Shown piece after piece: positions 1 through 7,109 of a stretch of 12,562 bases of DNA (position 1 is the stretch's first letter; every line of letters starts with the position of its first letter). The DNA lies in the NCBI GenBank assembly GCA_019313725.1, contig JAFDAT010000050.1, positions 1 to 12,562 of the forward strand. The letters are read 5' to 3'. The translations under genes were made by a program, and so were the position numbers. The stretch is from Deltaproteobacteria bacterium. GTDB taxonomy: Bacteria; Desulfobacterota; Desulfobacteria; Desulfobacterales; B30-G6. The notes beneath the pieces are model-generated. The model was not told the origin of the DNA and searched no databases. It saw only the letters and a program-made list of their open reading frames with translations.

Positions 1-65
1 CGGCCTTTGCTGCCGGGCCCTGCCTGGCGCCATATTTTCAGGGTGAGGTTGATTGTTTTCGTCAC
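1..65 (-). CDS. sdhB: Succinate dehydrogenase/fumarate reductase iron-sulfur subunit, N-terminal fragment
   Basis: This is the partial 5' end of the iron-sulfur subunit, which passes electrons from the flavin of SdhA to the quinone site in SdhC. Only 21 codons are inside the window; the gene continues past the left edge. The translation begins (V/M)TKTINLTLKIWRQ, which matches the usual start of SdhB/FrdB proteins. The start is a GTG at 65-63 whose last two bases are shared with the sdhA stop TGA, giving a 4-nt overlap and suggesting translational coupling. A strong Shine-Dalgarno (AAAGGAG on the minus strand, about 78-72) lies 6 nt upstream, inside the end of sdhA. The ATG at 33-31 is in a different frame and encodes nothing SdhB-like. 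The cysteine clusters for the Fe-S centres are outside the window. Confidence 0.85.
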   Translation of the reverse strand, partial: MTKTINLTLKIWRQAGPGSKG

Positions 66-1975
66 TTGTAGCTCCTTTGGGTTAATTTTACGTTTTCAAA
101 GACAAGTGGTTCCTTGTGCATCACAGGTTCCTCGCCTGCTTCCCGGTATTCCCAGGCTGAAACATGGCAGAAATTTTCATCATCGCGCAGGGCTTCGTTT
201 TCATCCGTCTGATAGGCTTCGTTGAAATGCCCTCCGCAGGATTCCTGGCGGTCCAGGCCGTCCAGGATCATCAGTTCGGCGAATTCAAGAAAATCGGCTA
301 CCCGGCCGGCGCGTTCGAGGCTCTGATTGAAGTCCATATCTTTGCCCGGGACGGTTACATTTCTCCAGAATTCTTCACGGAGTTTCCGGATCATGCCTTT
401 GGCTTTGGTCAGCCCTTCGTTATCTCTGGCCATGCCGCAGTAGTCCCACATGATCGTGCCCAGTTCCCTGTGAAAATCGTCCACGGTTCTGCTGCCGTCG
501 ACGGCAAGCAGTTTCCGGGTCATCTCCGTGATGGCCAGGTCGGCATTTTTAAATTCGTAATGGTCGGTTGTCACGGGCTTCAGCGGCGTTCCGGCCAGGT
601 ATCCGCCGATGGTATAAGGAATGACGAAATAACCGTCGGCCAATCCCTGCATGAGGGCGCTCGCACCCAGGCGGTTGGCTCCGTGATCAGAGAAATTGGC
701 TTCACCCAGCACGAACAACCCCGGGACGGTGCTCATCAGGTTGTAGTCAACCCAAAGCCCACCCATGGTGTAATGCACCGCCGGGTATATCATCATCGGT
801 GTTTCGTAGGGGTTTTCGGCGGAGATCTTATGATACATCTGAAAGAGGTTACCGTATTTTTTTTCGATGACGTCCCTGCCGTCGCGCTGGATGGCGTCTT
901 TAAAATCGAGATAGACCGCCAGGCGGGTGTCGCCTACGCCTTTGTCTCTGTCGCACTGCTCCTTGGCATTGCGGGAGGCGACATCACGGGGTACCAGGTT
1001 TCCGAAACTGGGGTATTTGTTTTCGAGATAGTAATCTCTTTCCTCCTCGGGGATCTCTTCCGGTCGGCGGGTGTCGCCCGGCTTTAGCGGGACCCACACC
1101 CGCCCGTCATTCCTGAGGCTTTCGCTCATCAAGGTCAGCTTGGACTGGTAGGTGCCGTGCACCGGTATGCAGGTCGGGTGTATCTGGGTGAAACAGGGGT
1201 TGGCAAACAAGGCCCCTTTTTTGTGCGCACGATAGGCTGCGGTGACATTGCTGGCCATGGCATTGGTGGAAAGAAAAAACACGTTTCCGTATCCGCCGGT
1301 ACAAAGCACCACGGCATCGGCAGCGTGCCGCTCCGTTTCCCCGGTGACCAGGTTGCGGACGATGATACCCCTGGCCTGACCGTCGATGAGCACAATATCC
1401 AGCATTTCACGCCGGGGGAACATGGTCACGCGCCCTTCGGTTACCTGGCGCATCAAGGCGCTGTAAGCGCCCAGCAGCAGTTGCTGTCCGGTCTGTCCGC
1501 GGGCATAGAAAGTTCTGGACACCTGAGCGCCGCCAAATGAACGGTTGGCTAAAAGTCCGCCGTAATCCCGTGCAAAGGGGACTCCCTGGGCTACACATTG
1601 GTCGATAATTTCGCTGCTGATCTGTGCCAGGCGGTAGACATTGGCTTCCCTGGCTCTGAAGTCACCGCCCTTCACCGTATCATAGAACAACCGCCATATG
1701 CTGTCGCCCTCGTTCTGATAATTTTTGGCTGCGTTAATACCGCCCTGGGCCGCAATGCTGTGAGCCCTGCGCGGTGTATCCTGGATGCAGAAGGATTTAA
1801 CATTGTAGCCGAGTTCGGCCAGTGAGGCCGCGGCAGAACCGCCTGCCAGCCCCGTTCCCACGACAATGATGTCGAACTTTCTTTTATTGGCCGGGTTGAC
1901 AAGCTTCAGTTCAAAACGATGCCGGTCCCATTTCTGTGCAAGGGGGCCGCCCGGAATGTGTGCATTGAGCTGCAT
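62..1975 (-). CDS. sdhA: Succinate dehydrogenase/fumarate reductase flavoprotein subunit
   Basis: A 637-residue catalytic flavoprotein that interconverts succinate and fumarate on the cytoplasmic face of the membrane. The N-terminal dinucleotide fold is visible as GTGLAGG at about residues 40-46. His72, in RRAHSIAAQGG, sits where the family attaches FAD covalently. Active-site signatures follow: HPTCIPVHG, SESLRNDGR, PRDVASR, and VLGEANFSDHGANRLGASALM near the C-terminal third. The length fits the FrdA/SdhA family of diheme-type enzymes (roughly 600-660). The ATG at 1975 is preceded by AAGGAGG with a 7-nt spacer, overlapping the end of sdhC; the two genes are 12 nt apart. The gene lies between sdhC and sdhB, the C-A-B order known for Wolinella fumarate reductase and Bacillus Sdh. 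Sequence alone cannot say whether the enzyme works mainly as succinate dehydrogenase or as fumarate reductase. Confidence 0.96.
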   Translation of the reverse strand: MQLNAHIPGGPLAQKWDRHRFELKLVNPANKRKFDIIVVGTGLAGGSAAASLAELGYNVKSFCIQDTPRRAHSIAAQGGINAAKNYQNEGDSIWRLFYDTVKGGDFRAREANVYRLAQISSEIIDQCVAQGVPFARDYGGLLANRSFGGAQVSRTFYARGQTGQQLLLGAYSALMRQVTEGRVTMFPRREMLDIVLIDGQARGIIVRNLVTGETERHAADAVVLCTGGYGNVFFLSTNAMASNVTAAYRAHKKGALFANPCFTQIHPTCIPVHGTYQSKLTLMSESLRNDGRVWVPLKPGDTRRPEEIPEEERDYYLENKYPSFGNLVPRDVASRNAKEQCDRDKGVGDTRLAVYLDFKDAIQRDGRDVIEKKYGNLFQMYHKISAENPYETPMMIYPAVHYTMGGLWVDYNLMSTVPGLFVLGEANFSDHGANRLGASALMQGLADGYFVIPYTIGGYLAGTPLKPVTTDHYEFKNADLAITEMTRKLLAVDGSRTVDDFHRELGTIMWDYCGMARDNEGLTKAKGMIRKLREEFWRNVTVPGKDMDFNQSLERAGRVADFLEFAELMILDGLDRQESCGGHFNEAYQTDENEALRDDENFCHVSAWEYREAGEEPVMHKEPLVFENVKLTQRSYK

Positions 1976-1987
1976 ATGATGTCCTCC

Positions 1988-2632
1988 TTATCCCGAAAAC
2001 GAAACATAAATCGGGAGAAATCCGAAACCGATACCGAAAATGAGGCTGATAACGATGCTGGCACCCATTATGACCGGCATGTATTTGGGGTGGTTTGCAC
2101 CCAGGGTTTGAAACAAACTCCAGAATCCATGCCTGATATGTAGCGCAACCACAACCATGGCGGCCAGGTAAAGCGAGATATTCAATACATTGGCGAAGGC
2201 CAGCGATACGATGTCGTATATGGTGGTGGTGGCGGTCTTGTCCACAAAGTGAAACTGGAGCAGGTGATAGATGAGAAACAGAAGGATGGCGAATCCCGTA
2301 TAGGGCATCAGTGCGGAGCTGATGGTGCGCCCGCCCGCATTTTTATTCACCACGTACCTGACGGGTCGCGCTTTTAGGTTTTGAAAAAAGAGAATTATAC
2401 CTGTGAGGACATGGATAATGGCCAGGCATAAAAGTCCCAGTTCGGCAAAGGTGATGAGCGGCCCTAACGCGTGCAGGTGTTCGGCATAAGCGTTGAAGGC
2501 ACCCTTCCCTCCATAAAGGGTCAGGTTGCCGACCAGGTGGCCCGTCAGAAAACCGACAAAACAGAATCCTGTCAGCGCCATCAACAGTTTTTTCCCGACG
2601 GATGAGCCGAAAAAGTCAGTAATCCATTGCAT
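1988..2632 (-). CDS. sdhC: Succinate dehydrogenase/fumarate reductase cytochrome b subunit (b558 family)
   Basis: A 214-residue membrane anchor that binds heme b and menaquinone and receives electrons from SdhB. Five hydrophobic helices can be seen, at about 14-35, 58-84, 108-129, 140-164 and 186-208. Histidines His32, His74, His123, His128, His165 and His168 lie in or near helices; four of these are expected to ligate two hemes, as in the single-polypeptide diheme cytochromes of the B-type complexes (Wolinella FrdC, Bacillus SdhC). No separate SdhD is present, which agrees with this type. The ATG at 2632 has GGAGGG about 4 nt upstream. It is the first gene of a leftward sdhCAB operon. Diheme enzymes of this kind can couple menaquinone reduction by succinate to the membrane potential, which would suit an anaerobe; that use here is inference. 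Confidence 0.93.
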   Translation of the reverse strand: MQWITDFFGSSVGKKLLMALTGFCFVGFLTGHLVGNLTLYGGKGAFNAYAEHLHALGPLITFAELGLLCLAIIHVLTGIILFFQNLKARPVRYVVNKNAGGRTISSALMPYTGFAILLFLIYHLLQFHFVDKTATTTIYDIVSLAFANVLNISLYLAAMVVVALHIRHGFWSLFQTLGANHPKYMPVIMGASIVISLIFGIGFGFLPIYVSFSG

Positions 2633-2676
2633 ACGTCCCTCCGTGTGCCCATGCGGGCATGCAAATTTCGGTAAAC

Positions 2677-2840
2677 TAAGGGCTCGCTCAAAAATAACTT
2701 CACATTTTCAGCGCCCATCCATCCCGCTCAGCGGTGTTGCGAAAACTTGATATATGCCAGATATTCCTGCATTTTCGTGCCTTGCTGAGCGGGCGCCTGA
2801 ACTCTGAAAATTTGCGAACTTATTTCTTCGCAAACCCTAA
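2677..2840. repeat. Long imperfect inverted repeat (hairpin/MITE-like element)
   Basis: The gap between the HD gene and sdhC is almost filled by one large imperfect palindrome. The outer ends are TAAGGG (2677-2682) and CCCTAA (2835-2840). Further in, the left arm TTTTCAG (2705-2711) mirrors CTGAAAA (2804-2810), a perfect 10-bp pair CCCGCTCAGC (2723-2732) mirrors GCTGAGCGGG (2784-2793), and CGAAAA (2740-2745) mirrors TTTTCG (2772-2777). The stretch AAATAACTTCACA on the left corresponds to AAATAAGTTCGCA in the reverse complement of the right arm. About 26 nt at the centre are left as a loop. No open reading frame of note lies inside. It could be a small non-autonomous transposable element, an intergenic palindromic repeat, or a structured leader or terminator between the two leftward units. 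Confidence 0.7.
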
Positions 2841-2845
2841 ATTAT

Positions 2846-3415
2846 CTATTTAGTTCTTTCTTGGGTGTCAATAAGATTTTTCAGCCACCATTCATCCCGC
2901 TCGGTCTGCATGATGCAGTCGGCCATTTTTCTGCCGATGTCCGTTTTCAGGCGTCCGAGGACATACGGGAGCCATTTTTCAGGCGGCGCATAACCGATGT
3001 CGGCAAGGTTCTTCAGTTCAAGAATAAAAGAGATCTGGTCGGCGTCTCTGGCGAGCCGGGCTTCAAGTGTCCGGCCTTCATTGAACTCTCTGATCAGTCC
3101 GGGCAAGGATTCACCTAAGGGGGTACCCTTGCCGATGTCTTGGGCGGCCGCATATTCATCGGGTGAGACATAGGTTTTCTGGACCGAATTGAGGTCGCCG
3201 ATTCTCGATTCCGGCAGGTCATGAACCAGGCAGAGGCTGACCAGGTGCAGTGCATCGGCATCAGGTTCCAGATCTGACATGACGTAGGCGATAAAAGTGG
3301 TCGTGAACGAGTGCTCGGCGACCGATTCCTTGCCGATACCCAGAAAGTTGTAGCCTGTGCGGGGAATGTCTTTGAGATGCCGGGCCTCAAACAGCAGGTT
3401 GACAATGGATTTCAT
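2846..3415 (-). CDS. HD-domain phosphohydrolase (YfbR/HDDC2-like)
   Basis: A 189-residue cytoplasmic metal-dependent phosphohydrolase. The HD-superfamily residues are visible in order: His35 in SVAEHS, the His65-Asp66 doublet in LVHDLPE with Glu69, and an Asp at about 124-126 in ARDADQ. The layout (GYNFLG, then VAEHS, HDLPE and DAD) resembles the HDDC2/YfbR group, whose studied members are 5'-deoxynucleotidases. The substrate here is not proven by sequence. I chose the ATG at 3415 because GAGGAG lies 7 nt upstream; an in-frame extension to 3532 would add 39 residues without family character and would run across the divergent promoter region. It is transcribed leftwards, away from tolQ and towards sdhC, from which the palindromic repeat separates it. 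Confidence 0.85.
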   Translation of the reverse strand: MKSIVNLLFEARHLKDIPRTGYNFLGIGKESVAEHSFTTTFIAYVMSDLEPDADALHLVSLCLVHDLPESRIGDLNSVQKTYVSPDEYAAAQDIGKGTPLGESLPGLIREFNEGRTLEARLARDADQISFILELKNLADIGYAPPEKWLPYVLGRLKTDIGRKMADCIMQTERDEWWLKNLIDTQERTK

Positions 3416-3471
3416 GAAAAGCTCCTCGTGTAAAAGATATGTTAATTTACGGCTATTCAAAACCAAAGACC

Positions 3472-3500
3472 TTGACATAGCGGTCAGGATTGTATTAGAT
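3472..3500 (+). promoter_or_regulatory. Candidate sigma70-type promoter for the tol operon
   Basis: A perfect TTGACA hexamer (3472-3477) is followed after 17 nt by TTAGAT (3495-3500), a weak -10 match. The region around it is strongly AT-rich and is the only divergent intergenic space upstream of tolQ (start 3570). An alternative -10, TATGAT at 3508-3513, lacks a good -35. The assignment is by eye. Confidence 0.4.
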
Positions 3501-3522
3501 ATACATATATGATAATTATTCT

Positions 3523-3538
3523 TAATTAACATTAATTA
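3523..3538. promoter_or_regulatory. 16-bp AT-rich dyad between the divergent HD gene and tolQ
   Basis: TAATTAA, 2-nt spacer CA, TTAATTA forms a perfect 7+7 dyad lying 31 bp before the tolQ start and just after the candidate promoter. It could be an operator or a product of base composition, since the stretch is nearly all A and T. Confidence 0.25.
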
Positions 3539-3569
3539 GTTGACCCAGCATGATCGGAGTGGCCATATA

Positions 3570-4310
3570 ATGCAGCAGATTAATTTAATCACCATGATCA
3601 GTAGCGCGGGGCTGATGGTCCAGTTTGTCCTGCTTCTCCTGCTATTCTTTTCCGTGACCTCATGGGCCATCATAGTCATAAAATATCGTTATATCAAGAG
3701 AGCCTATCAGGAGTCGGCGCTCTTTACCGATCTTTTCTGGAAGAGCCGCGACCTGTCCAATGCCTACAAAGAAGCCAAGGAACTCCAGGGCAGCCCCATC
3801 GCCAGAATATTTCGTATCGGTTATGTGGAACTGAAGAAAATCAGCCAGACCGGAATGTCATCGGCATCCGGTGGCCCGGGCGAAGGGCAGAATACCATGG
3901 GGGGACGGTTCGCCGGTATGGACAATGTCAAGAGAGCCCTGCGCAGGGCCATCAATACGGAAACCACTCGGATGACGCAGATGGTGCCTTTTCTGGCGAC
4001 CACGGGCAATACGACCCCCTTTATCGGGCTGTTCGGGACGGTGTGGGGTATCATGAACTCATTTCACGGCATTGGTGCGCGGGGCTCCGCGAGCCTGGCC
4101 GTGGTTGCTCCGGGTATTTCCGAAGCGCTGGTGGCGACAGCAGCCGGGCTGGCCGTGGCCATTCCGGCGGTCATCGCCTTCAACTATTTCATGCAGAAGA
4201 TCAAGACCCTGGAGTCTGAACTGCACAGTTTTTCGGCTGATTTCCTCAATATCATTGAACGGGATATCATGATGGTTGAAAGGAGGAGAATAAATGGCAA
4301 TCGGGGGTAA
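3570..4310 (+). CDS. tolQ: Tol-Pal system proton channel protein TolQ
   Basis: A 246-residue MotA/TolQ/ExbB-family inner-membrane protein that, with TolR, forms the proton-driven motor energising TolA. Three membrane helices are visible: about 12-37, 139-166 and 183-208. A large cytoplasmic loop lies between the first two. The helix signatures TTPFIGLFGTVWGIMNSF and SEALVATAAGLAVAIPAV carry the threonines (about Thr149 and Thr190) that line the pore in ExbB/TolQ. The ATG at 3570 is preferred over an upstream TTG at 3540 because GGAG lies 10 nt before it and the protein then begins at the first helix. It is the first gene of tolQRAB-pal-cpoB, and its end overlaps tolR by 17 nt. ExbB is the close alternative, but the neighbouring tolB and pal settle the assignment. 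Confidence 0.95.
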   Translation: MQQINLITMISSAGLMVQFVLLLLLFFSVTSWAIIVIKYRYIKRAYQESALFTDLFWKSRDLSNAYKEAKELQGSPIARIFRIGYVELKKISQTGMSSASGGPGEGQNTMGGRFAGMDNVKRALRRAINTETTRMTQMVPFLATTGNTTPFIGLFGTVWGIMNSFHGIGARGSASLAVVAPGISEALVATAAGLAVAIPAVIAFNYFMQKIKTLESELHSFSADFLNIIERDIMMVERRRINGNRG

Positions 4311-4722
4311 TGACGATCGCCTGATGTCAGAAATCAACGTGACGCCTTTCGTGGACGTCATGCTGGTTCTGTTGATTATATTCATGGTGACCACTCCCAT
4401 GATGATCCAGGGGGTCGAAGTCTCTCTTCCGGAGGCTACTGCCAAACCGATCGCTTCGGAAACCGAACAACTCATTGTCTCGATAGATAAAAATAATCAG
4501 ATTTACATTAATGATTTCAAAATCGCCGCTGAAAATTTGAACGAGAAGCTGGTAAAAATCCTGAAGGGTCGCACCGACCGGGATGTCTATCTGAGGGCCG
4601 ATAAAACCATATCATACGGTATGGTTGTATACGTTATGTCGGAGATCAAGGGAGCAGGGGTTGAAAAATTGGGCATGATCACCGTGCCGGATGACGATAC
4701 CAGCGATGATAAAAAGAAATAG
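4294..4722 (+). CDS. tolR: Tol-Pal system protein TolR (ExbD/TolR family)
   Basis: A 142-residue partner of TolQ with one N-terminal membrane helix (about 18-38) and a periplasmic domain. The signature EINVTPFVDVMLVLLIIFMV contains Asp21, the membrane aspartate that carries protons in this family (Asp23 in E. coli TolR). The ATG at 4294 follows a strong AGGAGGAG six nucleotides upstream and overlaps the tolQ end by 17 nt, so translation of the two is probably coupled. The C-terminal tail is rich in Asp and Lys. Confidence 0.95.
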   Translation: MAIGGNDDRLMSEINVTPFVDVMLVLLIIFMVTTPMMIQGVEVSLPEATAKPIASETEQLIVSIDKNNQIYINDFKIAAENLNEKLVKILKGRTDRDVYLRADKTISYGMVVYVMSEIKGAGVEKLGMITVPDDDTSDDKKK

Positions 4723-4771
4723 GCAGCACGGCAGCAGCAAACGGTCATCACGGGCCGTCCTGGTCATTGAG

Positions 4772-5608
4772 ATGGCCCATGAGAGACGCTTGATATACTG
4801 GGCATTCGGTATCTCCCTTATCTGTCATCTGGTTTTTTTTGGTGCCTTTCTGGTTGCCCAGAAACACAAACCCAGAAAATTTCCAAGGCAGTCGGTGATA
4901 AACGTCAGCCTGGTGGCAACGCCTTCGCAGGCGGCGCATTCGAGTCCGGTTTCAAAAAAAACGGCACCGGCTTCCAAAGCCAAAATATCCAAAAAAAAGG
5001 AGACCCGTAAAAAAACCGTAAAAATCGCTCCAAAGCCCGAGAAAAAAACACCGGTTGTTTCGACGTCCGGCAAGCCCAAGGTTTCTTTGAAGAAAAAAAC
5101 ATTCAAAGCTTCCAAAGTCAAGAAAAGTGCGCTTAAGGATATTGAGAAAAAAGTTGAAAAAACCTCGTCTGAACGACGCACTTCGGCATTGGATCGATTA
5201 AAGACCAAGGTCGAAGCACAGGAGGTTGAAAAGCGTTCGGAGCCGAAAGCCACTCAGGCACAGCCGTCTTCCAATAGAGCCGGTGACGGCAGTGGTCAGG
5301 GGGGCAGGGTCGGCGAACTCATCGATATTTACAGGATCGAGATTGCCTATCAGATCCAGAAAAACTGGGCTTTTCCCGAGCAGTTGGCCGGAGGCCGGCG
5401 CGACCTGCAGACCATGCTGGTGTTCAAGATCATGCCCAACGGCGAGATACGCGATCTGTTTTTTACCGACCGTTCCGGGAACACGCATTTTGATGAATCG
5501 GCTTTTAGAGCGATCATGAAAGCCAATCCGGTGGACCCGCACCCTGCGGCCATCATCCGCCCGTACGTGCAGATGGGATTGCGGTTTACACCGGAAGGGG
5601 TTAAATGA
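4772..5608 (+). CDS. tolA: TolA/TonB-family energy-transducing protein
   Basis: A protein of about 278 residues that carries force from TolQR to the outer membrane. The N-terminal helix (about 7-29) contains Ser15 and His19, the SxxxH spacing shared by TolA and TonB helices that contact TolQ/ExbB. Next comes a Lys/Ser/Ala/Pro-rich periplasmic linker (about 50-165) encoded by repeated A-tracts. The C-terminal domain (about 180-278) has the TonB/TolA-type pattern IDIYRIEIAYQIQKNW, then LQTMLVFKIMPNGEI and FDESAFRAIMKANP. The start is uncertain: ATG 4772 gives a normal short N-terminus before the helix but has no clear Shine-Dalgarno; in-frame ATGs at 4706 and 4691 overlap tolR and would add 22 or 27 basic residues. 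Position between tolR and tolB supports tolA rather than tonB. Confidence 0.88.
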   Translation: MAHERRLIYWAFGISLICHLVFFGAFLVAQKHKPRKFPRQSVINVSLVATPSQAAHSSPVSKKTAPASKAKISKKKETRKKTVKIAPKPEKKTPVVSTSGKPKVSLKKKTFKASKVKKSALKDIEKKVEKTSSERRTSALDRLKTKVEAQEVEKRSEPKATQAQPSSNRAGDGSGQGGRVGELIDIYRIEIAYQIQKNWAFPEQLAGGRRDLQTMLVFKIMPNGEIRDLFFTDRSGNTHFDESAFRAIMKANPVDPHPAAIIRPYVQMGLRFTPEGVK

Positions 5609-5742
5609 TAGTCTGTTTTTTTGTGTGAATGCATGCCATACCGGAATTAAAGGTATAAAGGGTCATTTGATTGCATTTAAACCCAAGAATTTTATCTTTG
5701 TTTAATAAATGGTTCCAGTTTCACCTTATAAGACTGAATACT
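5609..5742 (+). other. tolA-tolB intergenic gap
   Basis: This 134-bp non-coding gap is the longest inside the tol operon. It is AT-rich. A short pair ATACC/GGTAT encloses a 9-nt loop near 5638-5656. TTGATT-like and TTTTAT-like hexamers around 5668-5697 are too weak to call as a promoter. A TTG-started in-frame extension of tolB to 5671 was not accepted because it would place 24 extra residues ahead of a good signal peptide. Confidence 0.4.
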
Positions 5743-7074
5743 ATGCGTAAGCTAAATATTACCAAAATTTTGACCGTTGTATGTCTGGTCGGGTTCATGG
5801 CGTTTCTCCCGGCCGCCGGGGCCGAAGAATACGAATACATCGACATCAGCAACCCCTTTTTACGCAAGATCCCCACAGCCATACCCCGTTTCAAGAATAT
5901 GTCGGAGAACAAAAAGGGGGAGGTGCTTTCGGTAAAGCTGGCTGATTCTTTGTCGAAAACCCTTGCGTTTACAGGGTATTTCAAAATGCTCGACCGGGGG
6001 GCCTTCCTGGCGGATCCCCGTAATCCGGATATCACTGCCGCGCGTATAAACTTTCGCAACTGGACGGTAATCGGCTCGGAGTTGCTGCTTACCGGCGGTG
6101 TGGCTGCCGACGATGATTACATCGAGTTGGAACTGAGGATGTTCGACACGTTTCAGGAAAAAATGATTATCGGGAAACGGTACAAAGGTCGCGAAAGTAA
6201 TCTGCGCCAGATAATTCAGCGTTTTTGCGGGGAGGTGATGTTTCACCTGACCGGGACTCGGGGTGTTTTCAACAGCCGGGTGGCATTCGTCAATGCAGAA
6301 GGTGGGGTGAAAGAAATTTTTATTTCCGAATTTGACGGGTACAACCCCCGGCAGTTTACGACAGACAACGATCTATCGTTGTTTCCGGCCTGGTCATCGG
6401 ACGCAAAATGGCTGGCCTATACATCTTATGCTAGAGGAAAACCCGATCTCTATATAATGAATATAAAAGAAAAAAATGGGGCAGTCGTGACCCGGAAAGG
6501 TATCCTGATAACGCCTGCATGGGTGCCAGGCAAATTTGAACTGGCCGCCACACTTTCTTTTTCCGGTGACCAGGAAATTTATCTGTTGACCGGACGGGGG
6601 AAAATTATTAAAAGATTGACAACAAGCCGGGGTATCGATGTAGAGCCCACATGGTCCCCGGACGGTAAAAAAATGGCTTTTGTATCCAAACGATCCGGGA
6701 CGCCTCAGATTTACATTAAAAATGTGGTTTCGGACCGTGTCAGGCGGTTGACCTTCGAGGGCAGATACAACACCCAGCCCAACTGGTCTCCCAGGGGTCA
6801 CAGCATAGTGTTTTCCACGATGCAGCTTGGGCGCATCGATATATACACTATAGGTGTGGACGGAAAAGATCTGCGGCGGTTGACTGAGGACCAGGGAGAC
6901 AATGAAGCACCGTCCTGGTCGCCCGATGGAAGCCTGATTGTATTTTCTTCGAATCGTGAGGGGATATCTAAGATTTATGTTATGACCGCTTTCGGCACGG
7001 ACCAGAGGCGATTGATCTCTCTTCCGGGAGCGCAGACGAGCCCGAAATGGTCTCCAAACATAACCAACCAATGA
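5743..7074 (+). CDS. tolB: Tol-Pal system beta-propeller protein TolB
   Basis: A 443-residue periplasmic protein that binds Pal and TolA. It starts with a signal peptide (basic MRKLNITK, hydrophobic core, cleavage likely after AGA at about residue 27). An N-terminal TolB domain follows (about 30-190). A beta-propeller is then built from PD40-type repeats marked by PxWSPDGxxIxFxSxRxGxxxIYxM; clear copies begin PAWSSDAKW, PTWSPDGKK, PNWSPRGHS, PSWSPDGSL and PKWSP, and one blade (PAWVPGKFE) is degenerate. The length matches TolB (about 430). ATG 5743 is chosen for the signal peptide; the ribosome site before it is weak. pal starts 35 nt downstream. Confidence 0.95.
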   Translation: MRKLNITKILTVVCLVGFMAFLPAAGAEEYEYIDISNPFLRKIPTAIPRFKNMSENKKGEVLSVKLADSLSKTLAFTGYFKMLDRGAFLADPRNPDITAARINFRNWTVIGSELLLTGGVAADDDYIELELRMFDTFQEKMIIGKRYKGRESNLRQIIQRFCGEVMFHLTGTRGVFNSRVAFVNAEGGVKEIFISEFDGYNPRQFTTDNDLSLFPAWSSDAKWLAYTSYARGKPDLYIMNIKEKNGAVVTRKGILITPAWVPGKFELAATLSFSGDQEIYLLTGRGKIIKRLTTSRGIDVEPTWSPDGKKMAFVSKRSGTPQIYIKNVVSDRVRRLTFEGRYNTQPNWSPRGHSIVFSTMQLGRIDIYTIGVDGKDLRRLTEDQGDNEAPSWSPDGSLIVFSSNREGISKIYVMTAFGTDQRRLISLPGAQTSPKWSPNITNQ

Positions 7075-7109
7075 AATTTTTCAATAAGAGGTCAAAAAAG
7101 GAGGGAACA

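Noticed and set aside
164..1087. Long plus-strand open frame (307 codons) opposite sdhA
   Set aside because: It is antisense to an unmistakable sdhA, has no domain character and no ribosome site; it is a product of codon bias in sdhA.
2646..2659. Small TGCCC-ATGC-GGGCA hairpin in front of sdhC
   Set aside because: It has only 5 bp and no T run; it may affect the sdhC leader, but the evidence is too thin to list it as a regulatory element.
3416..3532. N-terminal extension of the HD hydrolase to 3532
   Set aside because: The extra 39 residues show no conserved character and overlap the divergent promoter area; the ATG at 3415 has a good Shine-Dalgarno.
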